Source: Calditrichia bacterium
GTDB taxonomy: Bacteria > Calditrichota > Calditrichia > Calditrichales > Calditrichaceae
Direction of reading: 5' to 3'
Length of the DNA: 64,000 nucleotides
Assembly: GCA_026983775.1 (NCBI GenBank)
Contig: JALSTK010000063.1
Location: 1 to 64,000 of the forward strand
Below the pieces are notes generated by a model. The model was not told where the DNA came from, ran no database searches, and saw nothing but the letters and a program-made list of their open reading frames with translations. The translations under genes and the position numbers were made by a program. This document shows, piece by piece, positions 25,674 through 35,900 of the stretch. The first letter of the stretch is position 1. Each line of letters opens with the position of its first letter.

Positions 25674-26480
25674 ATGGGCCAATGGCTGATTTTTACCGAT
25701 TTGGACGGTACTTTGCTGGATGCGCAAACCTACCGCTGGGAACCGGCAACGGAAGGGCTTACTATAATCCATGAAAGAAATATTCCGCTCATTCCCAGTA
25801 CCAGTAAAACGCATCTGGAAGTAGAGGATGTACTTCAAAAGCTCGATTTGAAATGTCCTTTTATCACCGAGAATGGCAGTGCGGTCTTCATTCCGCAATA
25901 TGAATGCCTTTCTGCGGACGATACGGATGAACGGATCGGTCCGTATCGGGTTAAGATTTTAGGTCAGCGTCGTGAGCAGGTTCTTGGTTTTTTACGGAAA
26001 CTTAAATCGGAATTTAATCTCTCTATCCGTTCTTTTTCTGAAATGACACTGAAAGAGATCAGCCGGTTAACCGGTTTGTCGCAAGATGAGGCTATAAAGG
26101 CTAAAGAACGTTTATTCAGTGAACCGTTTATTTTAACTCAAAAGACGGATATGGCTTCCATTCGGGATTATTGTGAAAAACACGGTTTTCGACTGCTGCG
26201 CGGGAACCGTTTTTATCACCTCCTGGGGGATTCGAATAAGGGAAAAGCTGCCCGATACGTTAAAAAAATTTATCAAGCTGATCAACAAAAAGGGATAAAA
26301 ACGATGGCCCTGGGAGATAGTCCCAACGATTTTGAGATGCTCCTGGAAGTGGATCAGCCGGTCCTGGTTCGAAAATATGACGGCAGCTATGCCAAAGGGT
26401 TGAATATCGATAAGGTATATCAAACCAAAGCCTACGGACCTGCGGGATGGAATGAAGCGATACTGAAATTTTTAATTTAA
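25674..26480 (+). CDS. gpgP: Glucosyl-/mannosyl-3-phosphoglycerate phosphatase
   Basis: 268-residue HAD-superfamily phosphatase. Motif I is FTDLDGTLLD near residues 6-15, with nucleophile Asp first and acid/base Asp third. STSKTHLEVEDVLQKL and CPFITENGSAVFIP are typical of the mannosyl-3-phosphoglycerate phosphatase family. Motif IV is GDSPNDFEML near 222. It removes phosphate from glycosyl-3-phosphoglycerate to give glucosyl- or mannosylglycerate, a compatible solute. The next gene is the synthase, 15 bp downstream, so the pair should make the solute in two steps. A possible -35 TTGACT lies at 25617-25622. Confidence 0.85.
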   Translation: MGQWLIFTDLDGTLLDAQTYRWEPATEGLTIIHERNIPLIPSTSKTHLEVEDVLQKLDLKCPFITENGSAVFIPQYECLSADDTDERIGPYRVKILGQRREQVLGFLRKLKSEFNLSIRSFSEMTLKEISRLTGLSQDEAIKAKERLFSEPFILTQKTDMASIRDYCEKHGFRLLRGNRFYHLLGDSNKGKAARYVKKIYQADQQKGIKTMALGDSPNDFEMLLEVDQPVLVRKYDGSYAKGLNIDKVYQTKAYGPAGWNEAILKFLI

Positions 26481-26495
26481 GATGGGTGGGTGAGT

Positions 26496-27704
26496 ATGTC
26501 TGATTTTTTTCAAAACGGAGTGATTACGACCCTGCATAATTTACGCGATTACCCTGTAGAGGAATTGGAAGAACGGATTAATAACTTCCATGACCGAAGA
26601 CCGATCTCCCTGGTATTACCCTCTTTATTCAGTGAGTTGGAGGGAACAGCTCTACCCAAAATTGTAAACGATCTGAAACAGGTACCCTATTTGGCCGAAA
26701 TTATCATTGGGCTGGACGGGGCTAATGAAGAACAATTTAAGCAAGCCCGGAAATTTTTCGATCAGCTTCCTCAACGTCATCGTATTATCTGGCACCGTAG
26801 TCCGCGAATTCAGAAACTGTACAAATTGTTAAAAGAAAAAAATCTGTTCATCGGCACGGAAGGCAAAGGACGTAATGTCTGGCTATGTTTCGGGTATATT
26901 CTGGCCTCCGGCAAAGCACGGGTTATTGCCACGCATGATTGTGATATTACCACCTATGACCGAAAGCTCTTATCCCGTCTGGTTTACCCTTTGGCTGATC
27001 CAACCATGAATTTCCGCTTTTGCAAAGGCTATTACAGCCGTGTCTCCGATCAGCTTAACGGCCGGGTAGCCCGTCTGTTTATTACCCCCTTAATTCGTTC
27101 TTTAAAACGGATTCTCGGCTCGGTTGATTATCTTGAATATCTCGATTCTTTTCGTTATCCGCTATCCGGTGAAATTGCTTTACTGACCGGGGTAGCCTGG
27201 CGATTACGTTTGCCAACCGATTGGGGGCTGGAAATCGGTACGCTGAATGAAATCTATCGTAATTATGCCAAAAATCAGATGTGTCAGGTGGATATTCTGG
27301 ACCAGTATGATCATAAACATCAGAGGCTTTCCGAAGATGACCCCAATGCCGGTCTGGCTAAAATGTCCATTGATATCGCCAAGTCGTTCTATCGGGTTCT
27401 GGCCAGTATGGGCGTTGTATTTACCGACCAGTTTTTCCGGACCATTAAGGCTACCTATTTGCGAACCGCACTTGATTTCGTCGAAAAATATAATGTGGAT
27501 GCCACCATCAACGGTTTAAAATACGAACGCCATGCGGAGGAAAAGGCAATCGAAGTTTTTCTGCGCAGTATTATTATTGCCGGCGACCAGTTTCTGGCTA
27601 ACCCCATGGAATTGCCCATGATTCCCAGTTGGAACCGGGTTAGTTCGGCATTACCCGGTTTCTTGAATGATCTTTATGCCATTGTTGAAGACGAGAACAA
27701 ATAG
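26496..27704 (+). CDS. gpgS: Glucosyl-3-phosphoglycerate synthase
   Basis: 402-residue glycosyltransferase that resembles GpgS (family GT81). An early PISLVLPSLFSELEG...LPKIVNDL segment is followed by the metal and nucleotide site THDCDITTYDR, then RFCKGYYSR and LTGVAWRLRLPTDWGLEIGTL, with a final AEEKAIEVFLRSI helix. It transfers glucose from a nucleotide sugar to 3-phosphoglycerate. I choose the ATG at 26496; a GTG at 26490 is also in frame. With gpgP it forms a solute operon seen in thermophiles and halotolerant or nitrogen-limited bacteria. Confidence 0.82.
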   Translation: MSDFFQNGVITTLHNLRDYPVEELEERINNFHDRRPISLVLPSLFSELEGTALPKIVNDLKQVPYLAEIIIGLDGANEEQFKQARKFFDQLPQRHRIIWHRSPRIQKLYKLLKEKNLFIGTEGKGRNVWLCFGYILASGKARVIATHDCDITTYDRKLLSRLVYPLADPTMNFRFCKGYYSRVSDQLNGRVARLFITPLIRSLKRILGSVDYLEYLDSFRYPLSGEIALLTGVAWRLRLPTDWGLEIGTLNEIYRNYAKNQMCQVDILDQYDHKHQRLSEDDPNAGLAKMSIDIAKSFYRVLASMGVVFTDQFFRTIKATYLRTALDFVEKYNVDATINGLKYERHAEEKAIEVFLRSIIIAGDQFLANPMELPMIPSWNRVSSALPGFLNDLYAIVEDENK

Positions 27705-27737
27705 CGCCCGATCCGATCTTTTTCTTAAAATGAGCTT

Positions 27738-29726
27738 ATGCAAAAAAATAATGCCCTTGCTGTTCTTAAGAAGTATTTTCATTTTAATGCTTTTCGCAGT
27801 GGTCAACAGGAAATAATTCAGTCCCTCCTGGATGGTCGTGATACGCTGGGCATTATGCCCACGGGTAGTGGGAAATCCATTTGTTATCAAGTTCCGGCTT
27901 TAATACTACCGGGCCTTACCCTCATTATATCACCGCTGATTGCCCTGATGAAAGATCAGGTAGATGCGCTACAAAAATTAAAAATTCCGGCTACCTTTCT
28001 CAATAGTACACTCAACAGGAATGAAACGGAAACCCGTATTCAGGAATTGCGGGAAGGGCAGTATAAGATGCTCTATGTAGCACCGGAACGCTTCCGGGTA
28101 GGTTCATTCCGGAAACTGATTCATCAGTTGGAAATCTCTTTGCTGGCTGTGGATGAGGCCCATTGCATTTCCCAATGGGGACATGATTTTCGCCCTTCCT
28201 ACTTGCGGATCAAAGATATCATCCAGGAGACCGGGCATCCCACGGTTGTGGCCTTAACGGCCACGGCAACCCGTCATGTACAACAGGATATTGTTAAACA
28301 ACTGGAGTTAAAAAGTCCGAAAGTAGTGGTGCGAGGGTTCGATCGTCCTAATTTAAAACTATTCGCCGTTGAGTTTGAAGACGAACAGCAAAAGCAGAAG
28401 GAGATGCTGCGTATAATTCAGTCGGTTCCCGGATCCGGGATTGTATATGTAGCCACCCAAAAAACGGTGGAAGAAATTACGAGTACCTTAAATAGTCATG
28501 ATATTCCGGCCATCGGCTATCACGGAGGCATGAACAAAATAGAGCGCAATTCGGCCCAGAATCGATGGTTGGCCAATCAGGTGCGCATGGTCGTGGCCAC
28601 CAACGCTTTCGGTATGGGCATTGATAAGGCCGATGTCCGTCTCGTGCTGCATTACAACATTCCCGGTTCGGTGGAAGCATATTATCAGGAAGCGGGCCGG
28701 GCCGGACGGGACGGCAAGACATCTTTTTGTGTGCTGTTTTTTAGTCACCGGGATCATATCATTCAGCAATATCTGATCGAAGCTTCTTTTCCTCCCGAAG
28801 ATATTTTAAAAGATATTTACGATTTTCTGTTCAGTCTGGGACGTAAACAAATTCTTCTTACATACAGGGAAATCGCCTCGATGGTGGATTGCGGGGAAAT
28901 GCAGGTGGCTTCGGCCGTAAAACTTTTTGAACGCTATAAAATTGTAAAGCGATTGGAGCGTAAAGTACTGACTTATGAGGTCGATTTTTTAATGCCGCTT
29001 AGCCAGGCCAGAAAAAAGGTGGCACGAGCTGCTCTGCAAAAAAAAGTACTGGATTTTCTGAGCAATGATATTGCAAAACGCTTTACTATTAGAGAAACCT
29101 TAAAAAAAACGGGACTATCCGAAGATCAATTAAACCGGGTTATGAGAGAGCTGGTTGGTAAAGGTATTCTGGCCTACACTCCGCCTTTCCGGGGCCGGGG
29201 CATCGAGCTAACTTCCGTAAGAGTAGAATGGGATAAAATTCCCATTGATTTTGATGAGTATGAAAAACAGATGCAGATTCAATTCGCCCATTTGGAAGAA
29301 ATGGAACTATATGTTACTAAAAGAATCTGCCGAAGAAAATATATTCTCGATTATTTTGGTGAAAAATATTCGAAGGAAAATTGCGGTGCCTGCGACATCT
29401 GTTTGAACTGGCATTCTCCCCTGGCCGAAGAAAAGAGTGCCAAGCGGAATGATATGCAAACCCTGCTGGAATGTGTATTGGAATTTGACGGGACATTCGG
29501 TGTAACCACTATCGCCTCTATTCTGAAGGGCATGTATGAAAAGCGTTTCGAATACTGGAATGCCGATAGCTCTCCCTATTTCGGAGCCATGATGGAAAAG
29601 GATAAAAACAAGATCATGCGCATGATTTTTGCAGCGATCAAAAAAGGATATCTGAAACGAAAGAGCGGACAATATCCGACCCTCGAAATTACCCGTGACG
29701 GTTTGGAATATCTTAGAAAAAAATAA
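27738..29726 (+). CDS. recQ: RecQ-family ATP-dependent DNA helicase
   Basis: 662 residues. An SF2 helicase core has Walker A PTGSGKSICYQVP near 43, DEAH box VDEAHCISQWGHDF near 139, and late motif YYQEAGRAGRDG near 315. It is followed by the RecQ zinc-binding region (CRRKYILDYFGEKY...CGACDIC) and a winged-helix RQC domain. No HRDC domain is evident at the C-terminus. It unwinds DNA 3' to 5' in recombination and fork repair. It is followed after 6 bp by the EndoQ-UvrD gene, so the two are likely co-transcribed. Confidence 0.93.
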   Translation: MQKNNALAVLKKYFHFNAFRSGQQEIIQSLLDGRDTLGIMPTGSGKSICYQVPALILPGLTLIISPLIALMKDQVDALQKLKIPATFLNSTLNRNETETRIQELREGQYKMLYVAPERFRVGSFRKLIHQLEISLLAVDEAHCISQWGHDFRPSYLRIKDIIQETGHPTVVALTATATRHVQQDIVKQLELKSPKVVVRGFDRPNLKLFAVEFEDEQQKQKEMLRIIQSVPGSGIVYVATQKTVEEITSTLNSHDIPAIGYHGGMNKIERNSAQNRWLANQVRMVVATNAFGMGIDKADVRLVLHYNIPGSVEAYYQEAGRAGRDGKTSFCVLFFSHRDHIIQQYLIEASFPPEDILKDIYDFLFSLGRKQILLTYREIASMVDCGEMQVASAVKLFERYKIVKRLERKVLTYEVDFLMPLSQARKKVARAALQKKVLDFLSNDIAKRFTIRETLKKTGLSEDQLNRVMRELVGKGILAYTPPFRGRGIELTSVRVEWDKIPIDFDEYEKQMQIQFAHLEEMELYVTKRICRRKYILDYFGEKYSKENCGACDICLNWHSPLAEEKSAKRNDMQTLLECVLEFDGTFGVTTIASILKGMYEKRFEYWNADSSPYFGAMMEKDKNKIMRMIFAAIKKGYLKRKSGQYPTLEITRDGLEYLRKK

Positions 29727-29735
29727 GGACGAATG

Positions 29736-32700
29736 ATGGCCTTTTTAGCCGATTTACATATTCATTCTCACTATTCCATTGCCACCAGTAAAGATCTGGT
29801 GCCGGAGTACTTGGATTATTGGGCACGAATCAAAGGTATCAAAGTGGTGGGAACGGGTGATTTTACACATCCCGGCTGGCTGGCCGAACTAAAGGAAAAA
29901 CTGGAACCGGCCGAAACAGGACTCTTTAAGCTGAAAGACGAATATCGAAACAAGCTGGATTTGGACGCTTCTTTTGCAGCCGATCAAACCGTACGTTTCA
30001 TGCTGACTTCGGAGATAAGCAATATTTACAAAAAAGGGGACAGAGTCCGTAAAGTTCATAATGTGATCTTTGCCCCTGACTTTGAAATCGTGGAAAAGAT
30101 TCAACAAGAGCTAACCAGGATCGGCAACATTACCTCCGACGGACGACCTATTTTAGGTCTGGATTCCCGTGATCTGCTTGAAATCGCTTTACAGGCCAGT
30201 GAACACATCTTTTTTGTGCCGGCGCATATCTGGACACCCTGGTTTTCGGCCCTGGGCTCCAAATCCGGATTCGATTCCATTGAAGAAGCTTACGGTGATC
30301 TGGCCGGGCACATCTCTGCCGTGGAAACCGGTCTGTCCACGGATGCTCCCATGAATTGGATGTGCGGTTTCCTGGATCCCTATACATTGCTGTCCAATTC
30401 GGATGCCCACTCCCCTGAAAAATTGGGAAGGAATGCCAATCTTTTCGACTGTGAGCTTTCCTTTCCGGCCATGATGGAAGCTATTAAGTCTGCTGACGGG
30501 CAACATTTTTTAGGAACCGTTGACCTCTATCCGCAGGAAGGTAAATATCACTATGACGGACATCGTAAATGCGGCATTCGCTGGAATCCGGTACAAACTC
30601 TGGAACACGACGGAATCTGTCCGGTTTGCGGTAAAAAGGTAACCGTGGGTGTAATGAACCGCATCGTACAACTTTCCGACCGGGAGGATTTAAGCCAGCG
30701 CCCGAACCGCTTACCGTTTCATTCCATCATCCCCTTTAAAGAAATTTTAAGCGAGGTTTTGGGCAGCGGTCCGATGAGTAAACGGATTACCCGTCACTAC
30801 CGGCAACTGGTACAAAAAGCAGGATCGGAATTCAATATTTTGCTTCATTATTCATTGGAAGATTTACGGGCAATAATGGATGAAGTTTTGGTAGAAGCCA
30901 TTGGCCGGATGCGGGCCGGAAGGGTTATTATTGAAGAAGGTTTCGACGGTCAGTACGGCAAAATTAAAGTCTTTGCCGAAGAAGAAAAAAAAGAACTGGG
31001 TCTGCAAAACTCCCTGTTTTTTAGTGGAGTCGAAGAAAAAAAGCAAATCTATCAGAGCCGTAAATTACTCGATTTTGATTTACATGCCTATCGTCGTTTG
31101 CGGGCAGAAAAGGAATCGCAGGATAAGGAAGCGATCAAGCCGGCAGGGTTGGCGTTTAAAGCGGACTTAAATCCGGAACAGGTGCAGGCCGTGAATCATT
31201 TTCGGGGTCCGGGATTGGTCATGGCCGGACCGGGAACAGGCAAAACCCGTGTTTTGGTATCGCGCATTATCCAACTGATTCGCGAAAAACATGTGGCTCC
31301 GGAAAATATTTTAGCCGTCACCTTTACCAATCAGGCGGCCGATGAGATGCGCAGGCGGCTTGCCGGGTTGTGTAAAAACAGGAAAGAAGCGCAAAAAATT
31401 ACGGTACATACGTTCCACGGTCTGGGCTACTCTATTTTGCAAAGAGCCGGTCTGTTGACTTCACAAACCCTGCTGTTCGATGATGCGGATAAAACAAAGC
31501 TTCTGAAAAACGAGTTGGGAATTGAGGCGGAGTCTGTTAAAGAATGGAGCGCTTCGATTACTGCGGTGAAACAGAGATGTCTGCAAGCCGCAGAGATAGA
31601 GGATGCACAACAGGCCGTTTTGTTTGAGAAGTATCAGAAGGCCCTCCGCGCCGTTTCGGCCCTGGATCTGGATGATTTGCTTTACCAACCTGTTCTACTG
31701 TTGAGAAGCGACTCTTCCCTGGTCTCCGAGTTACATCATATCTACCAGTGGATTTTAGTGGACGAGTACCAGGATATCAATTTTGTCCAATACCGATTAT
31801 TACGTTTGCTAAGCCCCGGTGATGAGCCCAATCTGTTTGTAATCGGTGATCCGAACCAGGCTATTTACGGATTTCGCGGGGCGGATGTACGTTTTATAAA
31901 ACGCTTTCTAAAAGACTATCCCCTGGCCCGTATCTATCGCCTGAAAAACAGTTACCGCTGTTCACAAAATATTTTAAGTGCTTCCGGTGGCCTTGTTGCA
32001 GAAAGAGATACCTGGCTAAAGGGTTTACAGCAAGGGTTAAAGGTGCAGCTCGCCGTCCAGCCGACGGATAAGAGTGAAGCGGAGTTCGTAGCCCGCACCG
32101 TTGAAAAGATGATCGGCGGGGTCCACTTCTTTTCCATGGATAGCGGAATTACAGTCGGACAGAAAGAAAAAAGCATCGAAAGTTTATCGGATTTTGCCAT
32201 TCTTTGCCGCATCGCCAAACAGATGCCGCTTATTGAAAAGGCCTTAAATGACCATCGCCTTCCTTACCAGAAAATAGGGGAGCAATCCGTTTTCCAAATG
32301 CGTTTGAACCGTAAAATCCTGCATGTACTACGCTGGCTTGGCAACAGTAAGAATCCGTTTCTAACAGAGCAAATCAGAAGCGAAGGCTTGTTACAGCCGC
32401 CGGATATGAATTGGATTCGGGAGCGCCTGGTTAAAGAAAAAACCATTGTCAATATGTTGTCGGTTATCCTGAATCGAATTCCCGAAAAAGAGCGAAAAGC
32501 ATCGGATTCCGACTTAAAGGTACTCTTTGATGTAGCCGCCCGTTTCGACGACGATCTGTCTGCGTTTCTGAAATTTACAACCCTTGGCAGTAGTGTGGAT
32601 CTCTATGATCGAAATGTGGAAAAAGTTTCCTTAATGACGCTGCATGCAGCAAAAGGGTTGGAATTCAAGTGCGTATTTATTGTCGGTTGTGAAGACGGCC

Positions 32701-32954
32701 TCTTGCCTTACCATCTTTTTGAGCAACAGCAAACGGATGTGGAAGAAGAACGGCGTTTACTCTATGTGGGTATGACCCGGGCCAGCGATTTTTTGTTTTT
32801 GAGCCATGCCCGGCAGCGTTTTTTAATGGGCCGGCAGCGCTCACCCGCCCGCAGTCCCTTTTTAGATCGAATCGAGCAGGACCTGTTGCAGAACGTACGC
32901 AGCGATCATCCAAAAAAGAAAAAGCCTGACAATCAACAATTGAGTTTATTTTAG
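29736..32954 (+). CDS. EndoQ-like PHP nuclease fused to UvrD-type helicase
   Basis: 1072 residues. Residues 1 to about 430 form a PHP-type nuclease domain (ADLHIHSHYS at the N-terminus; GTGDFTHPGW; NSDAHSPEKLGRN) with a Cys cluster (CGIRWN...CPVCGKK), matching endonuclease Q, which cuts 5' of deaminated bases. Residues from about 470 form an SF1 helicase: Walker A AGPGTGKTRVLVSRI, DEYQDINFVQ, GDPNQAIYGFRGAD, LMTLHAAKGLEF, and EERRLLYVGMTRA. The chain ends in QQLSLF, a consensus sliding-clamp-binding peptide. The fusion suggests incision at damaged bases coupled to strand removal at the clamp. It follows recQ by a few bases. Confidence 0.88.
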   Translation: MAFLADLHIHSHYSIATSKDLVPEYLDYWARIKGIKVVGTGDFTHPGWLAELKEKLEPAETGLFKLKDEYRNKLDLDASFAADQTVRFMLTSEISNIYKKGDRVRKVHNVIFAPDFEIVEKIQQELTRIGNITSDGRPILGLDSRDLLEIALQASEHIFFVPAHIWTPWFSALGSKSGFDSIEEAYGDLAGHISAVETGLSTDAPMNWMCGFLDPYTLLSNSDAHSPEKLGRNANLFDCELSFPAMMEAIKSADGQHFLGTVDLYPQEGKYHYDGHRKCGIRWNPVQTLEHDGICPVCGKKVTVGVMNRIVQLSDREDLSQRPNRLPFHSIIPFKEILSEVLGSGPMSKRITRHYRQLVQKAGSEFNILLHYSLEDLRAIMDEVLVEAIGRMRAGRVIIEEGFDGQYGKIKVFAEEEKKELGLQNSLFFSGVEEKKQIYQSRKLLDFDLHAYRRLRAEKESQDKEAIKPAGLAFKADLNPEQVQAVNHFRGPGLVMAGPGTGKTRVLVSRIIQLIREKHVAPENILAVTFTNQAADEMRRRLAGLCKNRKEAQKITVHTFHGLGYSILQRAGLLTSQTLLFDDADKTKLLKNELGIEAESVKEWSASITAVKQRCLQAAEIEDAQQAVLFEKYQKALRAVSALDLDDLLYQPVLLLRSDSSLVSELHHIYQWILVDEYQDINFVQYRLLRLLSPGDEPNLFVIGDPNQAIYGFRGADVRFIKRFLKDYPLARIYRLKNSYRCSQNILSASGGLVAERDTWLKGLQQGLKVQLAVQPTDKSEAEFVARTVEKMIGGVHFFSMDSGITVGQKEKSIESLSDFAILCRIAKQMPLIEKALNDHRLPYQKIGEQSVFQMRLNRKILHVLRWLGNSKNPFLTEQIRSEGLLQPPDMNWIRERLVKEKTIVNMLSVILNRIPEKERKASDSDLKVLFDVAARFDDDLSAFLKFTTLGSSVDLYDRNVEKVSLMTLHAAKGLEFKCVFIVGCEDGLLPYHLFEQQQTDVEEERRLLYVGMTRASDFLFLSHARQRFLMGRQRSPARSPFLDRIEQDLLQNVRSDHPKKKKPDNQQLSLF

Positions 32955-35900
32955 ATAAATCATTTTACGGGTATGGCTGTACAGGGTTTGCCCCCCGGAA
33001 GTAAGGGTTAAGCGGTAAAAATAAACTCCACTATGTACGTTGAATCCTCTGTCATTTCGCCCCTGCCATGTAACGGTATATTGGCCTGCCGGTCGTTGTC
33101 CCGATATCAAAGTGGCCACTTTTTGGCCGAGGATGTCGTAAATGCTCAGGTTTACCCGGCCTTTATCGGATAGCTGAAAATTAATTTCCGTCAACGGATT
33201 GAAGGGATTGGGATAGTTCTGCTTCAGGTAAAACTGTTTCGGCACAGCGCTTAAAGACCCGGCATCCATCCCGCTAACTACCTCGATATGCGTGGTGTCC
33301 AATTCACCCGTATGCCGAATATTGGCCTGTACCTGATTCCAGTACAATTGCGTGGCTAAATTGTATTTATGGGGCGTGTCCCAGGCATAGAGCATCCCTT
33401 CGTGATTAATAAACAGGACATCCAGATCGCCGTCGCGGTCGATATCGTCCACTAAAGGCGACTGCCCCTGAACCTGATCATTGCCTGTATCATAAGGGAA
33501 TCCGCTGATATCGCGACCGGTTTTGCAGTTCAAAGCATGAAGCACACCGTAAGAGGTGACAAAAATGATTTCCGGAGAACCATCCTGATCGAGATCAGCC
33601 AACACCGGACTGTTAAAGGGGCTCAGTTTTTCCCAATAAGGATCGTTACTACTTTCACCGTTTTTCACGGCCACCGGCCAGTGAGGTAAAAGGGTGCTGT
33701 CTGCATTAAATAGATAAACATGTTGTCGGCCCACATAAGCGATTTCCAGTTCCGGATCTTCATCCAGATTTCCGATCACAGCCGGAGAGGAGTGACCGTA
33801 AGGATCGGTGATGTCAACCGGCTGGCCGTTTTCCCAGCCGGGCATAGGCTGTCCCAGGTGATTTAAGACATACAACTTATTGCTATTCACGGCTCCCACT
33901 ACAATTTCCAGATTACGGTCTTTATTCAGATCGGCCAGACTGATCGGCATATTTAGATTGCCCTTCAGAGTGCGAATCCATATCGGCTCGGCGGATTGAG
34001 TCGGATGGAAGCAGTAGAGCTTATTGCCGGCTCCTGTTAAAACACTGATCCGGCCGGAGTGATCCAAATCGGCAGCAGCCGGAGCGCCCAAGGCATAGCC
34101 GGTGCTGAAAGCATAGCCTCCTTCCGGCCATCCCGGAAAGGTTTCCCAGCCCGATCCGCTGCTTCTGAAAATAAACAAATTACTGGTCTTGGGCGGTTGG
34201 GGCGCATTGCCGGCGTGGGCCAATACGATAATGTCGTCATAGCCATCTCCATTCAGGTCCTTCAAAACAACCGAGGTGGGGCAATGGTAACCCAGGTCGA
34301 TCTTACCTATCCGTTGCCCATTCTCCGAGGAAATGATAGAAATTGAATTTCCCAATTTTCCTTCATTATACCCGCTGACAACGATCTCTTTATGCGAATC
34401 TCCGTAAACATTGCCCAGGGCCGGTACGGTAAGGTTGGCGTCATCAAGACCCGGCGTATCGAATTGACGTACGCCTCTATCGGAGTAAACACTAAGCAGA
34501 CCGTGAGAGCCGCTGACAATCAGTTCCGGCAAGTGATCCCCGTTTATATCAGCCGTAATAACCCCATTAATTCCAGAACCGATCCCTCTGGCGCCGATAA
34601 AAATAGGGAAACCCGCGAGAGCCGGTACGGCAGGCCAGGCCGTCAGGGTATCTGTTGTAGTATGGCTTAGATTCCCGGAAGAATCGATAGCTACCACATA
34701 ATAATCATAAAAACTATTCGGTTCTACGTTATCGTCCACAAAATAGCCGGCCATGGTCATTGGTTGGTAAGTAATCTGTTCGAATGATCCGGTGTTATGA
34801 GGGCGGCGGAAAATATGATAACCGTAGATGTCCGGGGTTGGCGACGGCGGCCAGTTTAATTCGATGTCATGATCATCGGCAGGCTTAAAACCAAGTGTCC
34901 GCTCGATTTGCGGGGGGACTAAATCGAGGGTTTTGGTTTGTGTATGGTCGTAATAGTCTTTGATCGTTAATCTGAATTTTGAGGACGAATCCATTTTTGT
35001 GTATTGTATTGTAAAATTGTTGCTGCCGCTAACGATTTGCTCGCTTGCCATCGATCCGAAGCTTGCCGAGGAATCAAGGACCTGTATCGAGCTATCCTGA
35101 GCCCGAAGGGAAGCACGGATATTCCGGGCCATACCCTGTCCGCGGTTAATAAGTTTTAATTGGAAGGTAGAAATATTTTCCGATCCGTCTGTTGTGGTAG
35201 CAAAACAACAAAGCTCATAAATTCCAATATCCGGCAGGGTTACGGGGAAACGACGTTGCCGCTCGTCCAAAATCCGCTCATTTTCTTCAAACGAGATCGT
35301 TGTTAATATCGTTGTATCCGCCGGCATGCCGGTAGCAATAAACATCTGTACCGGGCCAAGCTGCAAGCTGTCCTGCGGCGCAAGAGATTGTTGCAGTTCC
35401 AGAGAGTCCGGAGAAAAAGAGATATAAGGATTTGCGGTATTAAGATTGATTTTCAATCCGGCCCCGAGATTCCGGTCCAAGCCATTATGAATGGTCAGGT
35501 TTACATCAAAGGTTTCGCCGGGCTGGCATAAATCGTCTCCGTTTCCGTCTTCTTCATTCAAAGAGAAGCGGGTAAGCTGAATACCCGGATTCCGACCGTT
35601 ATGAAGGGAAATGAATTTCTGGAAAGGTATATAATTATGTTTAGTGACCGTTAAATAAAGGGAATCCGTGTGGACGTCCTCAATGGGGATGGAAACAATG
35701 CCTTCAGGGTTACTGCGCAAAATTTTATAGGTCGACCCTCTCTTATAAAGGACAATAGTAGCATCATTGAGGGCATGGTCGGAAGAATCGGAAACAGAAA
35801 CCCACAGATGGGGCTGGTTGTCAAAGACGTATTCGGAATAACTTACCTTTAATTTCCGCGGTTTTTCGGTCCACACCGGCATCTCCGGGTCACCGAGCAC

